From JAGNZR01 sp051646055 (GTDB taxonomy: Bacteria > Fusobacteriota > Fusobacteriia > Fusobacteriales > Fusobacteriaceae): a stretch of DNA of 13,176 nucleotides. The position numbers were made by a program, and so were the translations under genes. Positions 6,296-13,176 of the stretch are shown piece by piece. The DNA lies in contig JBOFCM010000125.1 of NCBI GenBank assembly GCA_051646055.1, forward strand, positions 1-13,176. The letters run 5' to 3'. The notes beneath the pieces are model-generated. The model ran no database searches. It was not told where the DNA came from and saw only the letters and a program-made list of their open reading frames with translations. Numbering within the stretch: position 1 is the first letter of the stretch; each line of letters begins with the position of its first letter.

Positions 6296-7597
6296 ATGAA
6301 AAGAAAATACCTGGGTTTTCTTCTGGTGGGAGGCTGTCTTCTCACTAGCATGGGGGCAAAAGCCGGAGAAGCAGAAAGGAAGAAAACAGACATAGTTCAG
6401 CTGTTGGCTGAACTGGAAAGAAGTTCCTATGTAAAGGATATCTACAGAATAACAGAAAATTCCAATAGCTCTAAGGAAAAATCTTACAGGCTGGATGAAT
6501 ACAACGGCATAAAAGGAAGTGCAGAATATGAGTTTAAAAAACTAGAAAAAAATTATAGCTTTTTAGGGAAGCTTTCCTACGGAAATTTTTATATAGAGGG
6601 GGAGGAGGTAAAAGATGATTCCAAGAGCACTTCCCAGAATGAAAGCAGGATAGGGGTAGAAAAAAATCTGAAAGACCTCATCTATTCCCAGAACGACAGC
6701 AATCTGAAGAAGCTCTCTTGGGGAAAAAATATAGACAGGATAGATTATCTCGATGATCTGGAAAATGAAAAACTATCCCTCATAGCTCTTTATAGGGATT
6801 ATATAGAAAGAGAACTGGAGCTGGAGATAAACAGAGGTGCTAGAGAGCTCCTGGGACAGGAGAAAAAAACTTTGGAGAAGAATTATGAGTTGGGAGGAAT
6901 TTCTAAGCTGGAACTGGATATTCTCAACTACAGTTACACAAATTTAGAGATAGACATGGAGAGGGTTCAGAATGAAAGGGAGAGTATAAAAGAGAGAATA
7001 TCACAGAGATATGGATTTAACCTTCAGAATGTTCAGCTGAAAACTCTGGAAACAGGACTGGAAGAGATAGCGGATATCCAGAGCTATATAGGTCAGATTA
7101 GAGCAAGGGATCTGGAAAAAATCTCCCATGAAAGAGCTGAAATTCAAGAGAGTATAAAATATATGAGTTATAGCAACAGTACTCCCAATCTGAGCCTTGG
7201 AGTGGAGAGAGATTTGAAAAATGATGAAAACAGAGCTTTTCTGAAAATTTCCAAAGATATCTTTTACTATGATGCAGATCTGGAAGTAGAAAAAAATAAT
7301 CTTCTGAAAAAAGAGAGGGAACTCAAAGAAAAAGAAAATGAAGTTTTGGCAGAAAGAGTAAAAATAACTGCCGAACTGGAAAGTTTAAGAAAAAAACATG
7401 AGGTAGACCTCAATAAATCTGAGCTAGAAAAATCAAAATATGAAGTTAAAAAACTGGAATATAGGCTTGGAAAGGTGAGTTATACCGACGTTATGGACAG
7501 TTTCAATAGCAGTGTAGAGCTGGCAATAGCTGAAAAAAAATCAAAAAATTCTTTAAACTCATATATCTATGAGATTCTGATAAGAGGTGGAAAATAA
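6296..7597 (+). CDS. TolC-family outer-membrane efflux channel
   Basis: A 433-residue exported protein with a signal peptide (MKRKYLGFLL, hydrophobic core, cleavage expected after AKA at about residue 23). Most of the rest is long charged coiled-coil helix, broken by two short beta-rich stretches near 75-125 and 300-325, where the barrel strands of a TolC protomer would lie. The two halves each carry the family pattern of a glycine followed by a helix start: LGGISKLELDILNYSYTNLE and LGKVSYTDVMDSFNSSVELA. It would trimerise to form the outer-membrane duct of the tripartite pump encoded behind it. It is shorter than E. coli TolC but within the range of outer-membrane efflux proteins of other phyla. 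Primary identity is weak, so the call rests on architecture and context. Ribosome site AAGGAGAG lies before the ATG; the next gene starts one base after the stop. Confidence 0.85.
   Translation: MKRKYLGFLLVGGCLLTSMGAKAGEAERKKTDIVQLLAELERSSYVKDIYRITENSNSSKEKSYRLDEYNGIKGSAEYEFKKLEKNYSFLGKLSYGNFYIEGEEVKDDSKSTSQNESRIGVEKNLKDLIYSQNDSNLKKLSWGKNIDRIDYLDDLENEKLSLIALYRDYIERELELEINRGARELLGQEKKTLEKNYELGGISKLELDILNYSYTNLEIDMERVQNERESIKERISQRYGFNLQNVQLKTLETGLEEIADIQSYIGQIRARDLEKISHERAEIQESIKYMSYSNSTPNLSLGVERDLKNDENRAFLKISKDIFYYDADLEVEKNNLLKKERELKEKENEVLAERVKITAELESLRKKHEVDLNKSELEKSKYEVKKLEYRLGKVSYTDVMDSFNSSVELAIAEKKSKNSLNSYIYEILIRGGK
7583..7590 (+). promoter_or_regulatory. Ribosome binding site that sets the adaptor start
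   Basis: AGAGGTGG lies 8 bases before the ATG at 7599. The upstream in-frame GTG at 7587 is inside this site and so is an unlikely start. Confidence 0.7.
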
Positions 7598-7598
7598 T

Positions 7599-8684
7599 AT
7601 GGCAGACATAAAAAAGAAAATAGCTTTGGGGGTTATCCTGATATCCCTTATGGGATGCGGAACTTCTAAACCCCAATCCAAAGACTCAGACAAGGGAATA
7701 TACAGAATAGGAAAAGCCGAACTGAAGAAAAATAGCGGATTTATAAGGGTGGATGGAAGTATTGAAGCCAATGACAGTAAAAAGATATTTGTAGATAAAA
7801 AGCTGAAAGTGAAAGAGGTCTTTATTCAGGAGGGGGACTATGTAGAGAAGGGGGCAGTCCTTATGACTTTTGATGAGAGTGAGAGAAATAGCATCAAGAG
7901 AAATTTGGAAAAGGAGAAGCTGAATCTTTCCAAACTGAAAAGAAACTATGCCATAGAAAAGGAACTGAACAGAATCGGAGGAAGTTCTGATAACTCCCTG
8001 AAAGAGCTCTATGAATCCATAAGGACAAGCGAGATAAATATTGAATCTCTTCTAGAGGATCTGGAAAAAACTACTGAGAAAATAATCTCCCCTGTAAGCG
8101 GAACGGTGACAACCCTAACTGCTCAGGAGAATTATTCTGTAAATACAGATGAACCTCTCCTGGAACTGGCAGATCTCTCAGATATAAAAATAGTTCTTGA
8201 GATTCCTGAATATGATGTAAAAGATATCCAGCTGGGACAGCATCTCACTCTGAGACCTGAGGTATTCCAAAAGAAAGAGAGTTTTCCAGGGAATATAACT
8301 AAAATATCCAGAGTTTCCAAGGTTTCAAAAACAACCTCTGAAAATGTTCTAGAGGTCGAGGTCACTCCTGAAAGAACTATCCCGCATATTGTTCCAGGAT
8401 TTAAGGTCAGTGCCACTATTGATGTGGGAGATGAAAACATGGGTATAGCCATACCCAGCACCTCTATACTGAAAGATGAAATGGGCTACTATCTTTTTGC
8501 AGTTAAAGAGGGAGGCACAGCTGAGAAAAGAGAGATAGAGTTTAAAGAGCTAAAAGGAGACAAGATTCTTATCTTAAAGGGACTGGACTCTGGAGAGAAC
8601 TACCTCATAAATCCTGATAAAAATCTGAAAACAGGGGATAAAATTGGAGGAGAAGAGAGTGATAAAAATAAAAAACCTCAATAA
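7599..8684 (+). CDS. MacA/HlyD-type periplasmic adaptor, lipoprotein
   Basis: A 361-residue membrane-fusion protein of RND/MacA type. It has a lipoprotein signal (KKKIALGVILISLMGC) with Cys20 as the lipid attachment site. The lipoyl-like half-motif KVKEVFIQEGDYVEKGAVLMTFD lies near 70-92. A coiled-coil hairpin of about 65 residues follows (about 93-158), then the second lipoyl half IISPVSGTVTTL near 162-173, a beta-barrel domain near 195-280, and a membrane-proximal domain to the end. It would link the permease to the outer-membrane channel. Residue +2 after the lipid Cys is Gly, not the Asp that keeps E. coli adaptors at the inner membrane. I chose the ATG at 7599 because a ribosome site lies before it. 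The 3' end overlaps the ATPase gene by 26 bases. Confidence 0.9.
   Translation: MADIKKKIALGVILISLMGCGTSKPQSKDSDKGIYRIGKAELKKNSGFIRVDGSIEANDSKKIFVDKKLKVKEVFIQEGDYVEKGAVLMTFDESERNSIKRNLEKEKLNLSKLKRNYAIEKELNRIGGSSDNSLKELYESIRTSEINIESLLEDLEKTTEKIISPVSGTVTTLTAQENYSVNTDEPLLELADLSDIKIVLEIPEYDVKDIQLGQHLTLRPEVFQKKESFPGNITKISRVSKVSKTTSENVLEVEVTPERTIPHIVPGFKVSATIDVGDENMGIAIPSTSILKDEMGYYLFAVKEGGTAEKREIEFKELKGDKILILKGLDSGENYLINPDKNLKTGDKIGGEESDKNKKPQ
8646..8652 (+). promoter_or_regulatory. Ribosome binding site that sets the ATPase start
   Basis: GGAGGAG sits 6 bases before GTG at 8659. An upstream in-frame TTG at 8644 overlaps the site itself and is therefore less likely. Confidence 0.7.
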
Positions 8685-9339
8685 ATACTATATAAACGGA
8701 GATAACTCTCTTCATGCCCTGAAAAATATAAGTTTTTCCATTGAGAGGGGAGAGTTCACAGCAATTATGGGAAGCAGCGGAAGCGGAAAATCTACCCTTA
8801 TGAATATACTGGGGGCACTGGATAAGGAGTTTCAGGGAGAATATGTTCTAGACGGAATAAATATCTCCCAAAGTAGAGATAACGAACTTTCCCATATAAG
8901 GAATGAGAAAATAGGATTTGTTTTTCAGTCTTTTAATCTCCTGGCTAAATTTACAGCCCTAGAAAATGTGGAGCTTCCCCTGATATATGCTGGAATTTCC
9001 CACAGTGAAAGAAGAGAGAGAGCAGAGGAAGTTCTGAAAAAAGTTGGACTGGGTGACAGAATGCATCACAGGCCCAACGAACTTTCGGGAGGGCAGAGGC
9101 AGAGGGTGGCAGTGGCCAGAGCTCTTATAAACAATCCGGCAATTATTCTGGCAGATGAGCCTACGGGAAATCTGGACAGTACATCTGAGAAAGAGGTGAT
9201 GGAACTTTTCAGGGAGCTGAATGACCAGGGGAAAACTATAATTATCGTAACCCACGAACCGGAGATAGGAAAAAAATGCAGAAGAGTTATACATTTTAAG
9301 GACGGAGAGATTTTAAGTGATGAGAGGAGAGAAGGATGA
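8659..9339 (+). CDS. MacB/LolD-type ABC transporter ATP-binding protein
   Basis: A 226-residue nucleotide-binding subunit from the GTG at 8659, the normal length for this family. It has Walker A GSSGSGKST at about 38-46, Q-loop FVFQSFNLL near 87-95, signature LSGGQ at 142-146 followed by RQRVAVARAL, Walker B IILADEPTGNLD near 162-173, and H-loop VTHE near 197-200. All catalytic positions are intact. PTGNLD and the short N-terminus place it in the MacB/LolD/YknY group (type VII mechanotransmission ABC systems). It would sit on the cytoplasmic face of the permease encoded next, with which it shares an ATGA overlap. Export substrate cannot be read from sequence. Confidence 0.95.
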   Translation: MIKIKNLNKYYINGDNSLHALKNISFSIERGEFTAIMGSSGSGKSTLMNILGALDKEFQGEYVLDGINISQSRDNELSHIRNEKIGFVFQSFNLLAKFTALENVELPLIYAGISHSERRERAEEVLKKVGLGDRMHHRPNELSGGQRQRVAVARALINNPAIILADEPTGNLDSTSEKEVMELFRELNDQGKTIIIVTHEPEIGKKCRRVIHFKDGEILSDERREG

Positions 9340-10559
9340 ATTTTTGGGAGAGCGTAAAGGGAGCTTTAAAAAATCTCAGGGGAAATAAGACCCGTTCGGT
9401 GCTCACAATGCTGGGAATAATAATAGGAATCTCCTCGGTGATAACCATGTCTTCCATAGGAGCGGGAGGACAGAAAAATATAACTGGAGATCTTCAGGAG
9501 AATGGATATGGAAAATTCACTGTCTCTGTGGACAGAGATGACAGCGAGTTCAGATGGAAATATCTTCTGGATGAGGGAGTACTGGAACAAATATCGGAGA
9601 CAGGGGAATTTAAAAGGGTCGCTCACAATATCTCAGACCGTATGACCATAGATATAGACAATAGAAAAGAGATGATTGAGCTTGCAGCTACCAATCCCAA
9701 TTATGAAGAGATAGAGAAGATTCAGATAATGGCAGGAAGAACCTTTCTTCCCTTTGAATATGAGAGCGGAGAAAATCTCGTTCTTATTGATAACTTTACG
9801 GCTAGAGACATCTACGGTTCAGTGGAAAAAGCTGTGGGAGAGGAGATAGCTTTTTCCAAAGATAGAAAATCTTCTAAAATCACATATAAAATAGTAGGAG
9901 TCTTCAAAAATCCTCTGGAGGAGCTTATAAAGATAATGGGTGGAAGAAGATTTCCTAGATTTATGAGAACCCCTGTAAAAACATATGATAAAATTTATGA
10001 TCTTTCCAGCGGAGGATATAACTCTCTTATCCTGGAAGCTAATGACCCGGAAAATATGGGGGAAGCCATGAGGAGAGCCAAAGAGATATTGGAAAAAATA
10101 AGCGGAGAACAGGGACTCTATGAGGTAAGTTCCATGAGCAATGCAGCAGCTTCCTTTGACAGGATACTCTCCACCCTGAACATATTCATAAGTTTTGTGG
10201 CTGGAATCTCTCTCTTCGTAGGAGGTATAGGAGTCATGAATATTATGTTGGTAAGCGTCATAGAGAGAACAAAGGAGATAGGAATAAGAAAAGCTATCGG
10301 AGCCAGAAATAGGGATATCCTCTTCCAGTTTCTTATAGAATCTGTGATACTCACTGGAATCGGAGGAATACTGGGGATTTTTATAGGGATAATCTCGGCT
10401 CTTGGGATAGGGACACTTATGGGGATAAAACCCATTTTTTCTATAATCTTTATAATTTCAGCCTTTATAATCTCCACGTTTATAGGTATAATATTCGGAG
10501 TGGCACCTGCCAGAAAGGCAGCTTACCTAAATCCCATCGATGCCCTCAGATCAGAATAG
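9336..10559 (+). CDS. MacB-type ABC transporter permease (FtsX family)
   Basis: A 407-residue permease with the MacB layout. It has one N-terminal membrane helix (about 20-43, TRSVLTMLGIIIGISSVITM), a large periplasmic region (about 45-270), and three C-terminal helices at about 283-307, 331-358 and 366-390. The conserved GVMNIMLVSVIERTKEIGIRKAIGA and APARKAAYLNPIDALR motifs are present. Such permeases do not carry substrate through the membrane; ATP-driven movement pushes periplasmic substrates through the adaptor and TolC channel. Here permease and ATPase are separate genes, unlike the fused E. coli MacB. Substrates of relatives include macrolides, peptides, siderophores and toxins. The stop is 28 bases before the regulator gene. 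Confidence 0.95.
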   Translation: MNFWESVKGALKNLRGNKTRSVLTMLGIIIGISSVITMSSIGAGGQKNITGDLQENGYGKFTVSVDRDDSEFRWKYLLDEGVLEQISETGEFKRVAHNISDRMTIDIDNRKEMIELAATNPNYEEIEKIQIMAGRTFLPFEYESGENLVLIDNFTARDIYGSVEKAVGEEIAFSKDRKSSKITYKIVGVFKNPLEELIKIMGGRRFPRFMRTPVKTYDKIYDLSSGGYNSLILEANDPENMGEAMRRAKEILEKISGEQGLYEVSSMSNAAASFDRILSTLNIFISFVAGISLFVGGIGVMNIMLVSVIERTKEIGIRKAIGARNRDILFQFLIESVILTGIGGILGIFIGIISALGIGTLMGIKPIFSIIFIISAFIISTFIGIIFGVAPARKAAYLNPIDALRSE

Positions 10560-10576
10560 GCATCGAAAAAGAAATA

Positions 10577-10582
10577 AGGAGG
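10577..10582 (+). promoter_or_regulatory. Ribosome binding site that sets the regulator start
   Basis: AGGAGG lies 5 bases before the ATG at 10588, which fixes the start at MKILVVEDE. The upstream in-frame ATG at 10540 lies inside the permease gene and would add a 16-residue arginine-rich tail not seen in the family. Confidence 0.85.
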
Positions 10583-10587
10583 TTTCT

Positions 10588-11268
10588 ATGAAAATTTTAG
10601 TGGTGGAAGATGAGAGATATATTGCAGAACCTCTTATTGCTATACTGGAAAAAAATCGATATATAGTGGACTATGCAAGGGATGGAGAGGAGGGACTGGA
10701 CTGTGCTTTGACAGGAATTTATAACCTAATAATTCTAGATATCCTCCTTCCCCGTCTGAGCGGAAGAGAGGTACTGAAAAAACTTAGGGATAAAAAAATA
10801 GAGACTCCGGTTATTATGCTTACAGCCCTTTCAGAAATCCACGATAAAATTCTGGGGCTAGACCTGGGAGCTGACGACTATATCTCCAAGCCCTTTGATT
10901 CTGAAGAACTTTTAGCCAGGATAAGAGCTGTCACCAGAAGAAAGGGGGAGCTAGCTCCTTCAGACTCTTCCCTCTCTTTTCAAAAAACCTCCCTAGATAT
11001 GAAAAACCTTAAGGTAAGAGGAGAAAGGGAGGAGACATCCCTAACTCTCAAGGAAGCACAGCTTTTGGAATTTTTTATTCAGAATAAAAATCTGGTAATT
11101 TCAAAAGAGAAAATAATAGACAAAATCTGGTCTTTTGATAGTGATGCCGGAGATAACCATGTGGAGGTCTATATCTCCTTCTTGAGAAAAAAACTGATAT
11201 TTATAGAATCAGATTTAAAAATTGTCACTATCAGAGGAGCTGGCTATAAACTATGTTCAGAAGACTAA
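10588..11268 (+). CDS. OmpR/PhoB-family response regulator
   Basis: A 226-residue two-domain regulator. The receiver (1-about 115) has the acidic pair Glu8-Asp9, the phospho-accepting Asp51 in LIILDILLPRLSG, Thr79 and Lys101 in SKPF. The winged-helix output domain (about 130-226) has LTLKEAQLLEFFIQNKN, the recognition-helix region NHVEVYISFLRKKL and the terminal RGAGYKL hairpin. It belongs to the branch containing PmrA, QseB and CopR. It would be phosphorylated by the kinase encoded next, overlapping by 16 bases. Its probable target is the TTTAAG-N5-TTTAAG box before this operon, which would make the operon autoregulated. Confidence 0.95.
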   Translation: MKILVVEDERYIAEPLIAILEKNRYIVDYARDGEEGLDCALTGIYNLIILDILLPRLSGREVLKKLRDKKIETPVIMLTALSEIHDKILGLDLGADDYISKPFDSEELLARIRAVTRRKGELAPSDSSLSFQKTSLDMKNLKVRGEREETSLTLKEAQLLEFFIQNKNLVISKEKIIDKIWSFDSDAGDNHVEVYISFLRKKLIFIESDLKIVTIRGAGYKLCSED

Positions 11269-12536
11269 AAACAAAATTTATACTTATGCAGCTGGGAATA
11301 GTTTTTTCTCTTATCTCCCTCTTCTTTACAGGGCTGGTATTTTCCATATACAGAGAGATCAACAGCTATTCCAATGCAACCATGGAAAAAATCTATAATT
11401 TAGACCTGATTAAACCACTTCCTCCCAAGGATATCTCCCAGGATTCATTTCCCAGGTTTCTTCCCTTTATAGATATTGTCACTGACGACAGGGGAGAGAT
11501 AAGAGAGATAAGGGACTCTGAGAAAGGTCTGGATTCGGAATTTATAAAGGGAAACAGGGAGGAGATAAAACGGAACTTTTATGCCAGATTCAATGTGGCC
11601 TTAGAAAACAGGGAAGATCTGGATAAGTATAGTGTCCTTCTTCAGAAAATAGAGGAAGCGGGAGAAGAGAGAGGCATATTCAAATTAAATGACAGACATT
11701 ATAGATTCAGAGCTGAAAAAAACAGATTTATAATTCTGGATATAACTTTGGGAAGGGAGATTATCCTGAAAATAATAATCAGATTTTTCAAAACGATTAT
11801 CCCTCTCCTTATACTCATATATATAATCAGCTGGAAATTTGCTTCCCTATGGATAAAACCTGTAGAGGAATCCTTTGAAAGACAGAGGGAGTTTATTGCC
11901 AACGCCTCCCATGAATTGCGAACACCTCTTACTGCCATAGCTGCCAATCTGGAAGTTCTCTCCCATACAGCAGAAAAAGAGAGTGAGAAGTGGATATCCA
12001 ATATCCAAATAGAGAGCACACGAATGAAAAAACTTATTGATGAGCTTCTCTATTTTACCAGACTGGATTTCGGGAATAATAAAAGAAATTTCAAAAATAT
12101 AAATCTGAGCAAAATGTTAGAGAGATATCTCCTGTCCAAAGAGGCTCTTTTCTATGAGAAAAATCTTCAGGTAGATTGGGAGATAGCTCCTGACCTGGAA
12201 ATTTTTGGAGATGCAGAGGAGATAGAGAAGCTTTTGGGAATTCTTGTGGATAATGGGATTAAATACTCCTCAAAAATTTTGAAGATATCTCTGAAAAAAA
12301 ATGGAGATAAAAATGAATTCAGAATATATAACTCAGGAGAGGGAATACCTCCGGAAGAGATAGACAAGATATGGGACAGATTTTACCGGGGTGACCGTTC
12401 TAGGAAATATACAGGAGGCTTCGGACTGGGGCTTGCCATCGGAAAAAAAATCACTGAAAACCACAGAGGTACTCTCCATGTTGAGAGCAGAGTAAAAGAG
12501 TATACCCAATTTATATTAAAACTCCCTGGAAGATAA
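11253..12536 (+). CDS. Membrane sensor histidine kinase
   Basis: A 427-residue kinase. The first membrane helix is at about 9-31 and the second at about 174-196. They enclose a roughly 140-residue extracytoplasmic sensor rich in Glu, Asp and Arg, with no domain I recognise. Only about 15 residues separate helix 2 from the HisKA domain, so no HAMP linker is apparent. Phospho-acceptor His220 is in REFIANASHELRTPLTAIAANLE; the ATPase has the N box LVDNGIKYS (331-339), G1 NSGEGIP (360-366), F box DRFYRG and G2 GGFGLGLAIG (388-397), all intact. It pairs with the regulator just upstream. The stop codon TAA lies in the loop of the terminator hairpin. The stimulus is unknown; a substrate of the linked pump or envelope damage would fit the context. 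Confidence 0.94.
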   Translation: MFRRLKTKFILMQLGIVFSLISLFFTGLVFSIYREINSYSNATMEKIYNLDLIKPLPPKDISQDSFPRFLPFIDIVTDDRGEIREIRDSEKGLDSEFIKGNREEIKRNFYARFNVALENREDLDKYSVLLQKIEEAGEERGIFKLNDRHYRFRAEKNRFIILDITLGREIILKIIIRFFKTIIPLLILIYIISWKFASLWIKPVEESFERQREFIANASHELRTPLTAIAANLEVLSHTAEKESEKWISNIQIESTRMKKLIDELLYFTRLDFGNNKRNFKNINLSKMLERYLLSKEALFYEKNLQVDWEIAPDLEIFGDAEEIEKLLGILVDNGIKYSSKILKISLKKNGDKNEFRIYNSGEGIPPEEIDKIWDRFYRGDRSRKYTGGFGLGLAIGKKITENHRGTLHVESRVKEYTQFILKLPGR

Positions 12537-12554
12537 TCCAGGGAGTTTTAATAT
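12513..12554. terminator. Bidirectional rho-independent terminator
   Basis: A perfect 17-bp inverted repeat: ATATTAAAACTCCCTGG at 12513-12529 against its complement at 12538-12554, with the 8-base loop AAGATAAT. The GC-rich top and the A/T-rich base form A- and U-tracts in both directions, so it can end both the kinase operon and the convergent HAD gene. The kinase stop is inside the loop and the HAD stop is one base outside the stem. Confidence 0.92.
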
Positions 12555-12555
12555 T

Positions 12556-13176
12556 TTACATCTGTTTTCTCAATATCTCTTTGATGGAGTGGATAACTCC
12601 AGAATTATTATTGCTTAAGGTGATATATCTCGCTATCTTTTTTATCTCGTCATGGGCATTTTCCATGGCATAGCTGTGTCCCACAGCTTTCAGCATCTCT
12701 AAATCATTGAGATAATCTCCAAAGGCAGCTGTCTCTTCCCTGGTGATGTTCAGAGTCTCCAGGACTTTCTTTATAGCTTCACCCTTGTTGGAATCGGTGT
12801 GCATAACATCCATCCAGTGTTTTCCTGAAACAACTACCTGAAATCTCTCCCTATCCTGAATAAAGTGGGGATATGTATTTTCCTCTGACCCTAAGAAATC
12901 GTAGACAGCCACCTTGAGTATTCCCTCATTTATCTCATGAAAACTTTCCACGATTTTACAACGGTGGTAATATTTTTCCACCTGCTCCACAAACCTAGGG
13001 GAGGTATCTGTGATATAGGCACTCTCTTTTCCGCAGAGAACCACACCGATATTCTCGAGTCCTTCCAGTTTTTTCAGAATGTATTTTACATCCTGCGGAA
13101 GAAGACAGTTGGAGAAAAGTTCTTTTCCCTGGTGCATTACAAAGGTCCCGTTCTCAGCAATAAATATCATCTCATC
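12556..13176 (-). CDS. Cof-type HAD-superfamily hydrolase (5' end outside window)
   Basis: The minus-strand frame is open to the right edge, giving 206 codons that begin DEMIFIAENG. Cof-like phosphatases are about 260-270 residues, so about 60 N-terminal residues, including the nucleophile motif DxDGT, should lie beyond the window; the internal ATG at 13170 is not a true start. Visible family features are IAENGTFV, which precedes the type IIB cap, SNKGEAIKKVLETLNI with the motif III lysine, and the Mg-binding motif IV AAFGDYLNDLEML followed by SYAMENAHDEIKKIARYIT. Relatives dephosphorylate sugar phosphates, pyridoxal phosphate or flavin phosphates in the cytoplasm; the substrate here cannot be assigned. 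It is convergent with the kinase operon and shares its terminator. Confidence 0.9.
   Translation of the reverse strand, partial: DEMIFIAENGTFVMHQGKELFSNCLLPQDVKYILKKLEGLENIGVVLCGKESAYITDTSPRFVEQVEKYYHRCKIVESFHEINEGILKVAVYDFLGSEENTYPHFIQDRERFQVVVSGKHWMDVMHTDSNKGEAIKKVLETLNITREETAAFGDYLNDLEMLKAVGHSYAMENAHDEIKKIARYITLSNNNSGVIHSIKEILRKQM

Noticed and set aside
8132..8461. 109-codon minus-strand frame opposite the adaptor gene
   Set aside because: Antisense shadow without a ribosome site; the adaptor motifs are on the plus strand.
11491..11517. Short tandem GAGATAAG repeat in the kinase gene
   Set aside because: Only two copies, fully explained by the coding of GEIREIRD in an AGA/ATA-rich genome.
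1..13176. CRISPR arrays, insertion sequences, tRNA or rRNA genes
   Set aside because: No regularly spaced repeats, transposase-like frames, terminal inverted repeats or RNA-gene signatures were seen on either strand.

Overview
The window looks like chromosome from a diderm, low-to-moderate GC anaerobe (about 40% GC by eye), most plausibly a member of the Fusobacteriota. The reasons are heavy use of AGA/AGG (Arg) and ATA (Ile) codons, a clostridial-type D-proline reductase locus, and an outer-membrane channel gene with a lipoprotein adaptor, which implies an outer membrane. The genus cannot be fixed from sequence alone; a diderm Firmicute or another diderm anaerobe is not excluded.

Left half (1-6123, minus strand). 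This is a tightly packed Stickland proline-reduction operon, transcribed right to left: prdC (RnfC-like electron-transfer protein), prdA (pyruvoyl-type D-proline reductase proprotein), a 67-codon gene with a TTG start, prdB (selenocysteine subunit), prdF (proline racemase), then a MATE-family transporter that runs off the left edge. prdC to prdB overlap end to end, prdF starts 12 bases after prdB, and the MATE gene overlaps prdF by 8 bases. PrdF would convert L-proline to D-proline. PrdA/PrdB would open the ring reductively to 5-aminovalerate, with electrons delivered by PrdC. prdB is split by an in-frame UGA that is followed by a good bacterial SECIS-like hairpin, so it is one intact selenoprotein gene and not a pseudogene. 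No prdR, prdD or prdE is present in the window.

Middle (6124-6295). This is a 172-base divergent regulatory region. On the plus strand it carries two TTTAAG half-sites separated by 5 bases, 16 bases before a perfect TATAAT. That is the layout of a PmrA-type (OmpR-family) response-regulator box covering the -35 region.

Right half (6296-12536, plus strand). This is one efflux and two-component operon: TolC-like outer-membrane factor, lipoprotein membrane-fusion protein, MacB-type ATPase, MacB-type permease, OmpR-family response regulator, and sensor kinase lacking an obvious HAMP domain. The genes overlap or nearly touch throughout. The regulator at the end of the operon is the natural candidate to bind the box at its start, which would make a self-controlling efflux unit. 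A perfect 17-bp inverted repeat closes the operon and also serves the convergent gene to its right, a Cof-type HAD hydrolase whose 5' end lies outside the window.
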